This document shows, one piece after another, positions 54,856 to 63,445 of a DNA stretch of 64,000 nucleotides. The stretch's first letter is position 1, and each line of letters starts with the position of its first letter. The notes under the pieces were generated by a model. That model saw only the letters and a list, made by a program, of their open reading frames with translations, was not told where the DNA came from and did not search any database. A program made the translations under genes and the position numbers. The stretch lies in contig CAZUPD010000011.1 in NCBI GenBank assembly GCA_964621785.1, positions 1 to 64,000 of the forward strand, in the 5' to 3' direction. This stretch comes from JACKDW01 sp964621785. GTDB lineage: Bacteria; Myxococcota_A; Polyangia; Nannocystales; Nannocystaceae.

Positions 54856-55437
54856 GTGAGACTGGTTCGCACTGCGCTGTTGTTGACGACCTTGGCCCTC
54901 GCCACAACAAGTTGTGCCCACGACACGACGCTTGTAGCTGTCGACGGAAGCCATCGTATGGTCGCACGCGACCCCGCCTCGGGCATCTCTGTTGTCCTGA
55001 CGACGGGTGCGTGGGATGGCGATCCTCCCATGCTCGAGCAGGAGATCACGGTTTTTCACGTCGTCGTCGCCAACATGGGCAAGCAACCGGTTCGCCTCGC
55101 TCCGGGCGACCTCGATCTCGTCGACCGACGGGGCTTTCGCTATCGCCTGCTCGACGCCGGGGGAAGCTTTCAAGTGTCCGGGAGCCGGGTCGAACAAGGG
55201 ACGTACCCGCAAGGCTGGTCCAATGCGTTTGATGCGATCACAATCCCGGATTCCGATATCGCCGCTTCAGCACTGCCGTGGGGCTACCTCCAGCCAGGCA
55301 CCCAGATGCGCGGATTTTTGTATTTCCACCGAAGCGAGGGAACGGCAAATGGGGTGAAGCTGACCTGGCATTTTGCCAACGCAGATGATGCGCCGTTGGT
55401 GAACTTGGCGTTTGATCTCTACGCAGTCGCCCAGTAG
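54856..55437 (+). CDS. Small putative lipoprotein with a DUF4352/Ig-like domain
   Basis: 193 residues from GTG 54856, where the signal-like MRLVRTALLLTTLALATTSC begins; the frame continues upstream over the terminator. The lipobox TTSC is imperfect. The mature part is beta-rich: EITVFHVVVANMGKQPVRL, then DLDLVDRRGFRYRLLDAGG, like DUF4352-type extracytoplasmic domains. A downstream WHFANADDAPLVNLAFDL closes the fold. Function unknown. Starts after the terminator, so it is a separate transcript. Confidence 0.75.
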   Translation: MRLVRTALLLTTLALATTSCAHDTTLVAVDGSHRMVARDPASGISVVLTTGAWDGDPPMLEQEITVFHVVVANMGKQPVRLAPGDLDLVDRRGFRYRLLDAGGSFQVSGSRVEQGTYPQGWSNAFDAITIPDSDIAASALPWGYLQPGTQMRGFLYFHRSEGTANGVKLTWHFANADDAPLVNLAFDLYAVAQ

Positions 55438-55479
55438 TCACGTTGTACGGTTACGTGTGTCTACACCATTTCGCTCGCG

Positions 55480-56148
55480 CTAGAGCTCGTGGATCACGAG
55501 GTTGTCGAAGTGCACCCGGGACTCCCAATTGTTGAAGGAGAAGTACCTGTGGCTGCTACCTCGAAGGGGTTTGGGATCGTCGAACATCAGTAACTCGCGG
55601 CCGTCGACGTCCCAACGGATCTGGTGTCCATCGCGTGTCACTTTCATGTGGTAGCGCCTGCGCGGTTCAACCTGGGGAGTGTCGATCGTCTTGCGGTCCT
55701 TGCCGTGCTCGTCTTGACGAGCGATTACATTGAGCTGGTTGTTCCAGCCGCCGAAGATCAAAACATACCCGCTGGCGCGGTAGTTGACCGAGGTCGCGTA
55801 GCTCTTGCCGTCTCCGGCGATCTCGAACTTGATGTCGCCCTCGTCACCTTCGGTCCACACATCAAACTCGATGATCACGTTGTCGGGCAGTGGTGTTGTG
55901 AGCCAGACCGGATGGTTGTGTAGGCCTTCGACGGTGAGGTGGCCGTCGACAACTTGCGCCCCTTCGCCCGTCGTTTTCCAGGCAGATCCGAGGGTGGGTG
56001 ATGTGAAGTCGTCGGCGAACAGCGGGGGCAGTTGGTCGAGTCCGCTGCTGTAGGTGCGTGGAAGTTCCTCGCAAGCAATCCCCAACAAACAGGCACACAC
56101 GAGGCCCAAATAAACCGATGTTCGAGATGAGGTTTTTGTGTTTATCAT
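55480..56148 (-). CDS. Lipoprotein with a concanavalin-like (LamG/DUF1080-type) domain
   Basis: 222 residues from ATG 56148. N-terminal signal with GIAC as possible lipobox. The mature domain is a jelly-roll sandwich of the family-16/laminin-G/DUF1080 type: FADDFTSPTLGSAWKTTGEG, VIIEFDVWTEGDEGDIKFEI, YHMKVTRDGHQIRWDVDGRE, WESRVHFDNLVIHEL. Such domains bind carbohydrates; catalytic glycosidase residues are not identifiable. Leftward, 18 nt after the kinase stop codon, so possibly in the kinase transcript. Confidence 0.8.
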   Translation of the reverse strand: MINTKTSSRTSVYLGLVCACLLGIACEELPRTYSSGLDQLPPLFADDFTSPTLGSAWKTTGEGAQVVDGHLTVEGLHNHPVWLTTPLPDNVIIEFDVWTEGDEGDIKFEIAGDGKSYATSVNYRASGYVLIFGGWNNQLNVIARQDEHGKDRKTIDTPQVEPRRRYHMKVTRDGHQIRWDVDGRELLMFDDPKPLRGSSHRYFSFNNWESRVHFDNLVIHEL

Positions 56149-56166
56149 TTTGAAATAAAATAATTT

Positions 56167-57534
56167 TTATCGATCGATTCGGAGGGTTGGATCGCGTGCA
56201 AGCAGGCCTCGGAGGGTCGTGGACCAGTGGTCCGGAAGATTGTCTGGAACCCTTTGACTGGCATCAAAATCCTCGAGTTTGTCGAACACATCGGGCAATG
56301 GTTGCGGATACAACGCGAGCTCGAGCAGGACAACTCCAGCACTAAATCGATCGGTTTCGGGCGATGGTTTTGCCCGGCCGAGGCGGAGCTCTGGGGCCAT
56401 GTACCGCAGGGTTCCGACCTGACCTGTTGAACCGGTCGATTTGTGGAGGGCGAGGCCGAAGTCGGCAAGCGCGATGGCAGAGCCCGGCTTGGCTTGGCGC
56501 ACCAGGATGTTGACCGGTTTGATATCGCGGTGGATCGCTCGGACCGCATGGACAGCGCGCAAGGCGGAGAGCAATTGGTAACCGATGCGCGGGAGGTCGG
56601 CGGCAGTGAGAAGTTGTCGACGCAGCGCGAGTCGAAGGTTCCCGCCGCGGCACAGGCTCAAGACGATAAACCGCTGTTGAGGAACGGCGTCGAGCAGGGC
56701 AATGACATAGGGGCTCCGCACACCGGCGAGGGTCCGGGCCTCGGTGAAAAATCGGGCTTCAATGACGCGGCTCGACCGACCTCGACCGTCTCCGAGCAGA
56801 CGCTTGATAGCGACATCCCGCCCGGTTCGGCGATCGTGGGCTTGGTAGACCACGGCATGGCGCCCACGTCCGAGTGGGCGGCCGAGGTCGTAGCGTTCGA
56901 GGTCGAAGTCGCGGGAGAGCTCGACGTCGGCAAGTCCATCGAGGACGACGAGGCCGCGGTTATTCGAATGGGTCGAAAGCCCCCGCTGCTCCAACTCGCG
57001 GATGCATGCCCGCCACCCGCGAAGCGCCCGGCGGTTGTCGATATCGACGGCGAGCACAGCTTCGTAGTGTCGGAGCGCATCGGTTTGTTCCCCGCGCTCG
57101 TGCAGGACATCGGCGAGCAACATATGGATTTGTGTGTATGTACTACCGATCTGGAGACGGGTTTGCTCAACCTCGGGCAGGGTGAGCAAGGCCCTGGCGA
57201 TCTCGATGCCGAGTGGTGCATCGAGGGCGTCGAGGAGTTCCCGCGCGAGCAACATGGCCCGATCGGCATGCGGCCGCTGGCGCAGATCGGCGGCCAGTGT
57301 CACCAGGGCTCCGCGCAAAAATCCCGCGTGACTGAGGCTCCGGAACTGACGCTCGAGCAAGTGGTGGGGCAGCCCGCGGGCGAGGTTGCGGGCAAAGTCC
57401 GCCAGTCCCGGGTGCTCGCGCGGGAGGGTTGCACCGGGCGTGAAGCGCTGCAGGACCAGGTCGAGGGCCTGATCGAGGGGAGCTGCGTCGCCTCGGATCG
57501 GTGCCGGTCGCGGATCGATAATCAGATCAGTCAT
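56167..57534 (-). CDS. Serine/threonine protein kinase with N-terminal helical domain
   Basis: 455 residues from ATG 57534. Residues 1 to about 205 are helical, TPR-like (AALRHYEAVL-type segment after a Leu-rich region). The kinase domain fills the rest: Gly-rich loop GRGRHAVVYQAHD, Lys in VAIKRL, catalytic HRD in IHRDIKPVNILV, metal-binding DFG in LADFGLAL, APE in MAPELRLG. All catalytic residues are present, so it should be active. It ends at the domain with no membrane helix or PASTA repeats. The reversed order, regulatory part first, is unusual. Neighbour of an FHA protein, the usual phospho-Thr reader. Confidence 0.93.
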   Translation of the reverse strand: MTDLIIDPRPAPIRGDAAPLDQALDLVLQRFTPGATLPREHPGLADFARNLARGLPHHLLERQFRSLSHAGFLRGALVTLAADLRQRPHADRAMLLARELLDALDAPLGIEIARALLTLPEVEQTRLQIGSTYTQIHMLLADVLHERGEQTDALRHYEAVLAVDIDNRRALRGWRACIRELEQRGLSTHSNNRGLVVLDGLADVELSRDFDLERYDLGRPLGRGRHAVVYQAHDRRTGRDVAIKRLLGDGRGRSSRVIEARFFTEARTLAGVRSPYVIALLDAVPQQRFIVLSLCRGGNLRLALRRQLLTAADLPRIGYQLLSALRAVHAVRAIHRDIKPVNILVRQAKPGSAIALADFGLALHKSTGSTGQVGTLRYMAPELRLGRAKPSPETDRFSAGVVLLELALYPQPLPDVFDKLEDFDASQRVPDNLPDHWSTTLRGLLARDPTLRIDR

Positions 57535-57691
57535 GCCGAGGTCTCGAGGAGCGTTTATACCTCGACTTGGATCGAGGGGGTTGTCGGGTCGTGCAGTCGC
57601 TCGAGAGCAGCAAGCGCGAGCGGGACAACTAAAGAAAGGCGCGGATCTTCTGTTTGCTCGTGAAAGGCTCCGATACAGCGGGTTTGTGACG

Positions 57692-59266
57692 CTACGCGAG
57701 GACCTCGATCCCGATCGGAGTGCCCTCGGCGGTGCGCAACTCGAGGCGATCGCCGATCAAAAGTTGCAGCCCCGAACCTTGACCGAGCGTGCGCGAGCCG
57801 AGGCGAACCCGTGTATCTGCATTGGCTTCGAGGTAGACAAATGGCGGGTCGAGCCCGAGGCGTGCACCGACTCGGGTATCGGGGGCCAGCACCAGCGGTC
57901 CACCGCGGGGCAAAAACAGCGACCAGCGCGAGGCTCCCGTCGGTCGCACCAACGCTCCAATGTGGCTCTCGCTGTCGTCGTGACCATCTCCATCGATGTC
58001 GCCGAGACGCACCGGCACAACTTCGACCGCAGCCGAAAACCCGAGCCCGAGCTCACCCGGCCGATCGATCCGAAGGGGCTCGCCGGGGAGTAGGGGCTCG
58101 CCATCCCAAAAGCTTCCCGCCTTCGAGCCGAGGTCGGTGACACACAGTGAAAGTCCGGGTCCGGTTTCGGGAAGTCCCAAGCTCGAGCTGGCGACGACGT
58201 CAAACACGACATGCTCGCGCGACAGGGCGGCACCATTGACTGTGAGCCCGGCATCCGGTGCTCGGCCGACGGTGAATTGTTCGCGAAAGTGAATTCGCGT
58301 GATCGTGCCGGGACCCCAGCGAAGTTCGAGGTAGGGACGTCGGGGCAGGGCTGCTTCGAGGTTGGTCAGGCGGCGGGACAGCGCGTTACGAGCTGACTCT
58401 TCAGACACATCGACTTGGGTATGCTCGAGCAACAACGACCGCGCGAGTCGGCGATGACCGTTGCGCATCGCCTCGTCGATTTCAGCGGTGGCTTCGGACA
58501 GGCGAGTCGCGAGTTGTTCTTTTCGCTCGATCAGGCCGAGCGCATACTCGAGTGCCGATATATCACCCGCGCGCTCGTAGGCTTTTGCCGCTTGGTGCAG
58601 CAATCCCAGGCCCTGGTAGATTTCGCCGGCCCGCGATCCGTCGCCACCGGTTTCAAACGCCCGCGCGGCTTCCATCAACAAACCGCGGCGAGGGGCGCTG
58701 TCCTCCATCATCGAAGCCTGCTGCAACAGTGCCCGTGCGAGTGCGATGTGGAGGGCCCGTCCCTCTTCGGTCTCACCACCGTTGCGGGCACATCCCTCGC
58801 GCAGCATCGCCAATCGCTGGGTCGAGCCGGTGAGGGAAAACGCGTACTCGATACGAATCACTGCTGCGTGGGCACGTGCACCTGTGTGTTCGAGGACCTG
58901 CGCCGCCTCTCCGAGGGCACCGCGGTTGGCCAGCACCAAGGCGGCAGCCACCCGGGGATCTGATGTCGGACCAGGTCGCGGGATTGGCTGGCGCGGAGGT
59001 TCATTCAGCGGTGACCGAACCGTGCGGGGCGCGGGGATCGGAGGCAACCGAGCAGGCTGACTCGGGGCGGGAGCCGCGGAAGAGAGAGACTGCGGATGGA
59101 TCTTCGACCGCGGTTTCGGAGGGGGTGGAGGTCCGGATTTTGGCGACTCCGATGCGGTTTTTACCTCGGGAGTCTCGGGCGGGGGCGTGCGCGGAGGGTC
59201 GGCCACAGGCGCCGTGATGGTAACATGACGCACCCGCCGTCCCGGTGTGATCCACAGCAGTCGCAC
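57692..59266 (-). CDS. FHA-domain protein with Pro-rich and TPR-like regions
   Basis: 524 residues from GTG 59266. A Pro-rich N-terminus (about 25-100), then helical repeats (about 105-320), then a canonical FHA domain: FTVGRAPDAGLTVN, ALSREHVVF, VTDLGSKAGSFWDG, with the Arg, Ser, His and Asn/Ser positions that hold phospho-Thr. After it comes a segment DIDGDGHDDSES (about residue 426) that looks like an EF-hand/dockerin calcium loop, and a second beta-rich region. Leftward, 157 nt before the kinase gene. Likely reads phosphorylation by that kinase. Confidence 0.9.
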   Translation of the reverse strand: MRLLWITPGRRVRHVTITAPVADPPRTPPPETPEVKTASESPKSGPPPPPKPRSKIHPQSLSSAAPAPSQPARLPPIPAPRTVRSPLNEPPRQPIPRPGPTSDPRVAAALVLANRGALGEAAQVLEHTGARAHAAVIRIEYAFSLTGSTQRLAMLREGCARNGGETEEGRALHIALARALLQQASMMEDSAPRRGLLMEAARAFETGGDGSRAGEIYQGLGLLHQAAKAYERAGDISALEYALGLIERKEQLATRLSEATAEIDEAMRNGHRRLARSLLLEHTQVDVSEESARNALSRRLTNLEAALPRRPYLELRWGPGTITRIHFREQFTVGRAPDAGLTVNGAALSREHVVFDVVASSSLGLPETGPGLSLCVTDLGSKAGSFWDGEPLLPGEPLRIDRPGELGLGFSAAVEVVPVRLGDIDGDGHDDSESHIGALVRPTGASRWSLFLPRGGPLVLAPDTRVGARLGLDPPFVYLEANADTRVRLGSRTLGQGSGLQLLIGDRLELRTAEGTPIGIEVLA

Positions 59267-59434
59267 CCCCCGCGAAACGTCCGGATTCGTCTCGAAGGTA
59301 CGAGAACCGACGCCCGATTCTAAAGGTCACTTCGAAGCCGGGAGAACAGCCAGTCGCGGTCCGGGTCCGTTGCCCTGAGAGTAAAATCCGCCGCGATTAT
59401 AAAAAGAACGGGACCGTGCTGTTAGACTCCCGCC

Positions 59435-60979
59435 GTGGTCGACACCTTGCTCGAGCCAGTCGCCGCCGGTCAGACGCGGTTTCGGATGCCGGGGCTCGCA
59501 CCCGATGCCCGTGGAATCGCCGTCGGCCGGGAGACCCTGATCGTCCTGCCCTCCCTTGACCGTTTAGTCGGATTTCTAGGTGCCTACAGCCAAGAGTGCA
59601 GCCTCGACGAGTTGTTGCCGACCATGACTTTGGAACGCGGTCGTCGGGTCGATGGCGGCCACGCGCTGCTCGTGCGGTGCAATGGCGGAGACAGCTATGC
59701 ACTCGATCGATTGTCGCGCATTGTCTTGGCCGTTCGCGGTCAGCTCTACACCGGCAGTGGGTCCACGTTTATCCGTACCCGTGAGCGCGCTGCCCCGTTT
59801 GGCTACGACCTCGCGGCCGCCGTCCATGCCGGTTCCGAGGACATCGTCGCCATCGAAGTCGACTACGCGGCTCGCTATCGGGCTGTCGAGCGCCTCGACC
59901 CGGTCGAGTTGATTCAGCGGCTATCCCTGCGACCGATCCCTTTGCCCTTGTCGGGGATCGCCGAAGATCCCGACCTGTGCGGCCTGTCCGAGCTCGCGCT
60001 GGTCCTCGTTGCCCCCGGGATCAGCGAACGTGTCATCTCCTATTTGTGGAATGCCCAGGTCGCGATGGCGGGGGTTCGTGTCGCGCTCGAGGGGGAGCGT
60101 CGGGCGAGTTTACTGTTGCGCCTTCGCCAGCCTCCGGGCGGGATCCTCGATGTCCTGTTCGGGATTCCCGGCGTGGAGTTATTGGCCCCGGTGTCCGAAC
60201 GGGCCGCGGTCGAGTTGGGCTATGTCCATCCGATTCACCTCGCATCGGCGAGTTCGTGTCTGCCCGGCGAAGAGATGTACCTGTTTCGCGGACGCGTCGG
60301 CAGGGTCGAACGCCTCGACGGAGCGCCGCGGTTTATGGACGGCCGCTACCTCATCAAGTCCGAGGTTGCCGATCGCGTGATTTCACCGGGGGACACCCGC
60401 GTGGCCAAAATGCAGCCGCTCAAGGTCAACCTTCGGCTGCGGCCTTCGACCTCGTTGCGAGAGCCTCGCGGGGCGTTGGTGCCGTGGGAACAGGCCGAGA
60501 TGTTGCGGCGGATGATCTACACCATCCCACCGACCGCGCTGTCTGCCGCCCGTCTCGCGGCCATGCAGACCGGGTTGTTGGTGTTGACCGGGTCGAGTCT
60601 CGGTGGGCTCGGAGCCGGGGTCGGTGCAGGTGCATTGATTCCGTTGGGCTCGCGCCTATGCGAGGTCGCCCCCGGTGTATTGGTGCCCGACGGCTACGAG
60701 TTGTGGCCGCGTGTACGTCCGGCGTTGATCCGCGAACTTCTCGGGCTCGAGGCCAGCGACCACGCCCTGTTTACAGGCCCCGAATTGCCGCCTGTCCGCC
60801 TCAAGCCCGAGCATCTCACGCCCCTCGACTCGGCCATGACCGGCCACCTGACCCTGCTCGACGGTGGTGAGCTCATCCAGGATGCGCTGCCCGGGTTGAG
60901 CGGTGGCCAGATCGACAATACCCGCCTCGGACGATTTGCCCTGTGGGGCTATGGCGGGACCATGGAACGCGGAAGCTGA
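59435..60979 (+). CDS. Unknown protein of the MoxR locus
   Basis: 514 residues from GTG 59435. No signal peptide or membrane helix. Features are alternating beta-rich segments (IAVGRETLIVLPSLDRLVGF, LSELALVLVAPGISERVISY), a conserved-looking PPGGILDVLFGIPGVELLAP, GYVHPIHLASASSCLPGEEM and a Gly/Leu-rich patch. It resembles the third, accessory components of MoxR-vWA-type ternary systems (for example the bpX families), but this is only an impression. Divergent from the FHA gene across 168 nt with an A/T box at about 59395-59405. The MoxR gene follows two genes on. Confidence 0.7.
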   Translation: MVDTLLEPVAAGQTRFRMPGLAPDARGIAVGRETLIVLPSLDRLVGFLGAYSQECSLDELLPTMTLERGRRVDGGHALLVRCNGGDSYALDRLSRIVLAVRGQLYTGSGSTFIRTRERAAPFGYDLAAAVHAGSEDIVAIEVDYAARYRAVERLDPVELIQRLSLRPIPLPLSGIAEDPDLCGLSELALVLVAPGISERVISYLWNAQVAMAGVRVALEGERRASLLLRLRQPPGGILDVLFGIPGVELLAPVSERAAVELGYVHPIHLASASSCLPGEEMYLFRGRVGRVERLDGAPRFMDGRYLIKSEVADRVISPGDTRVAKMQPLKVNLRLRPSTSLREPRGALVPWEQAEMLRRMIYTIPPTALSAARLAAMQTGLLVLTGSSLGGLGAGVGAGALIPLGSRLCEVAPGVLVPDGYELWPRVRPALIRELLGLEASDHALFTGPELPPVRLKPEHLTPLDSAMTGHLTLLDGGELIQDALPGLSGGQIDNTRLGRFALWGYGGTMERGS

Positions 60980-61046
60980 CACGGACGGATGGATCTGCGT
61001 TGAACAGCGTCAGTCATTGTCGATACAATGAAAATGGAGGCGGGGG

Positions 61047-62219
61047 GTGACGAGCCTGCTGCCCCAACTCGTGCACGAGTTTGTCACGCCGTTGCTGAGC
61101 GGTGGCGTGCTGCATGTGCGTCGTCCCTTTCGTGTCCGCGAGTACCGGGCGATGGTCGACGACCTCGGGCAGTTGCACTCGGGGGACTTCACCGACCTAT
61201 TGCTCCTTCGGATCCGCCGCGCCCAGGACATCGTTGCCAATCCCGGGCTGCCCGAGCCAGATCCCGAGGAACTCGCGCTTTGGGTCGGACTGCACAACAT
61301 CCTCGCCCTCGACCATCCCGACCGTGCACGCGTATGGACGCGGTCGATCACATGGGAGCGCGTCGAATCGGTGACGCGAAGCTTGCTCACCCTCAGTCAA
61401 GCCGAGAACTTTGAGAGTGCACTGGTCCGCCATGTCTCGATGGGTCCATTTTTGGCGCTCGGGCGCACGGATCGCGTATTGGCCACGCCTGACGGCGAGG
61501 AGCGCTACCGCGGTCAAGACGTGCCGCGTCGCAAATTGCGACGAGCGCAGTTGTTGCAACTCGGCGGACGCGAAGAGCGGGTGCACTGGATGGATGTCCC
61601 CCACGCGCCCGAGGTTGCGGGATTGATCCACGACGCGTTGTGGACCAGTCCGCTGTCGTGCATCCTCTCGCCGCTTCGTGCTCCGTCCTCGTGGAATCCG
61701 CTGATCGCCGCTCCGTTTTTGAGTCAACGCGCGTTTGTTCGCCGGGTGTGTTACGGCTGGGCACGATCGCAGCGCTGGATCGAGATCGGTGGAGCCGTGA
61801 CGGGCCAGTTGATGGCGCTGTTTCGCAATCAGCCGCCCCCGGAAGCTCCCACAGATGCGATCGCACTGCCCGGCGTCCAAGTTCGACGCGGTCCCCGAGA
61901 AGTCGGGGCGATCGTCGGTGCCCTGATTCACACCCATTTTCTCAAGGTTCTCGAACTCGGTGCGCGGCTCGGATTGTCGACCAACTCGCGCGACCCCTCG
62001 GTCCAGATGTTTTTGGCGCTTCCCCGGTTGTTGCCGCAACTCACACCTGTGCTCGGCCAACCGCTTTCGTTCGCCTCGGAGTTGTCGAACTTTGATACGC
62101 AAGTCGCCCGACGCTGGGCGGAGTACACCGAACACCTCGGCGAATTGATCCCGCAGGCTATCGTCGAAAATCTTGTGGCCACCCTCCTGCCCGCCATCGT
62201 AAAAGGACCTCCGGCATGA
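61047..62219 (+). CDS. Unknown protein overlapping the MoxR gene
   Basis: 390 residues from GTG 61047, preceded by GGAGG at 61036-61040. Mostly helical and rich in Arg and Leu (LLLLRIRRAQDIVAN, FVRRVCYGWARSQRWIEIGG). No recognised motif, signal or membrane span. Its stop overlaps the MoxR start (ATGA), so the two are translationally coupled and very probably form one complex or pathway. Confidence 0.75.
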   Translation: MTSLLPQLVHEFVTPLLSGGVLHVRRPFRVREYRAMVDDLGQLHSGDFTDLLLLRIRRAQDIVANPGLPEPDPEELALWVGLHNILALDHPDRARVWTRSITWERVESVTRSLLTLSQAENFESALVRHVSMGPFLALGRTDRVLATPDGEERYRGQDVPRRKLRRAQLLQLGGREERVHWMDVPHAPEVAGLIHDALWTSPLSCILSPLRAPSSWNPLIAAPFLSQRAFVRRVCYGWARSQRWIEIGGAVTGQLMALFRNQPPPEAPTDAIALPGVQVRRGPREVGAIVGALIHTHFLKVLELGARLGLSTNSRDPSVQMFLALPRLLPQLTPVLGQPLSFASELSNFDTQVARRWAEYTEHLGELIPQAIVENLVATLLPAIVKGPPA

Positions 62220-63439
62220 CCGTGATTCCCAAGCCCCCGCACGACTCGGCCCGCAGCGCGCCCCTCGGGCAAACGCTCACCGAGCTCGCGCGCCGTCTTC
62301 AAGATGGGGCCCGACTGTTAGAACAACAATTTCTCGGCAAAGAAGAAGTCATTCGGCTGCTGTTTATCAGTGCGTTGGCGGGTGAGCACTTGGTGATGGT
62401 CGGACCGCCCGGGACCGCCAAAAGTGCCCTGGTCCGCGCATTTTCCAAGACCATCGACGCCGCCTACTTCGACTACTTGCTCACCCGCTTCACCGAGCCC
62501 AACGAGATCTTTGGCCCGGTCGACATTCAAGCGTTCCGCCAGGGCGTCTATCGCCGACGGGTCGAAGGCATGTTGCCGCAGGCCGAGGTGGTGTTTCTCG
62601 ACGAGATTTTTAAGGCCAACAGCGCCATCCTCAACAGCCTGCTGACGGTGCTCAACGCCCGGGTCTACACCCACGGCACCGAAACCGTTCGCGTCCCGTT
62701 GATCTCACTGTTTGCTGCCAGCAACGAAGTTCCCAGCGACGACGCGCTCTCGGCCGTGTTCGACCGGTTCTTGCTGCGGGTCCGCTGCGACTACCTCGAC
62801 TCCTACCACTTCCGCGGGCTGCTGCAAAAGGGCATGACCTTAGAGACACAGCGGATGGCCCAGGTCGAACACACCGGGAAGAAGATCGCCAAGGCCTCCG
62901 AACTCCTCACCGTCCAGCGACGGTTTGGCGAGCTCAGCCACATGAGCGAGGAGTTTTTAGCCACCTTCAAAGGGCTCGTGTTCCAGATCCGTTCCGAGGG
63001 CATCGGCCTGTCCGACCGCCGCGTAGTCAAGTTGCTCAAGATGTTTGTTGCATCTGCAGTGTTTGATGGGCGCACCGCGGTCAACGACTCCGATTTCTTT
63101 GTTCTGCGCCACGTGTGGAACACACCCGAACAGGAGGAACTCCTGCAGGAAATCGTCGGTCCCGTGCTCGACCGCTGGTACGAGCAACACCCCGATCAAG
63201 GCCGGATCGGCGCGACCCCGACGAGCCTCCAGGACCTCCTCACCGAGCTCAAAGTCATCCGCGAAACCCTGACCGGCAGCGAGGTGTTGTCGGATATGCA
63301 ACTATTTTCCCAGCTGCGCAATCTCGGCGACATCAAGGCGGCTCTCCAGCGGATGCACGACAACCCGGCCGCCCAGCGGATGATCGGCGAGGTCGACAAG
63401 CTGCTCGAAGCGATGTTTGCCTCGAGTCGGTTCGTGTAG
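62216..63439 (+). CDS. MoxR-family AAA+ ATPase (RavA-like)
   Basis: 407 residues from ATG 62216. Walker A GPPGTAKS (63-70), Walker B VVFLDE (125-130) with KANSAILNSLLTVLNAR, sensor 1 LFAASNE (165-171), arginine finger region FDRFLLR (182-188). The lid helices and a C-terminal helical extension make it RavA-like in length. MoxR proteins act as chaperones with a von Willebrand factor A partner. No vWA MIDAS motif (DxSxS) was seen in this window, so the partner may lie beyond base 64000 or be one of the unknown neighbours. Confidence 0.93.
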   Translation: MTVIPKPPHDSARSAPLGQTLTELARRLQDGARLLEQQFLGKEEVIRLLFISALAGEHLVMVGPPGTAKSALVRAFSKTIDAAYFDYLLTRFTEPNEIFGPVDIQAFRQGVYRRRVEGMLPQAEVVFLDEIFKANSAILNSLLTVLNARVYTHGTETVRVPLISLFAASNEVPSDDALSAVFDRFLLRVRCDYLDSYHFRGLLQKGMTLETQRMAQVEHTGKKIAKASELLTVQRRFGELSHMSEEFLATFKGLVFQIRSEGIGLSDRRVVKLLKMFVASAVFDGRTAVNDSDFFVLRHVWNTPEQEELLQEIVGPVLDRWYEQHPDQGRIGATPTSLQDLLTELKVIRETLTGSEVLSDMQLFSQLRNLGDIKAALQRMHDNPAAQRMIGEVDKLLEAMFASSRFV

Positions 63440-63445
63440 CCGGAC

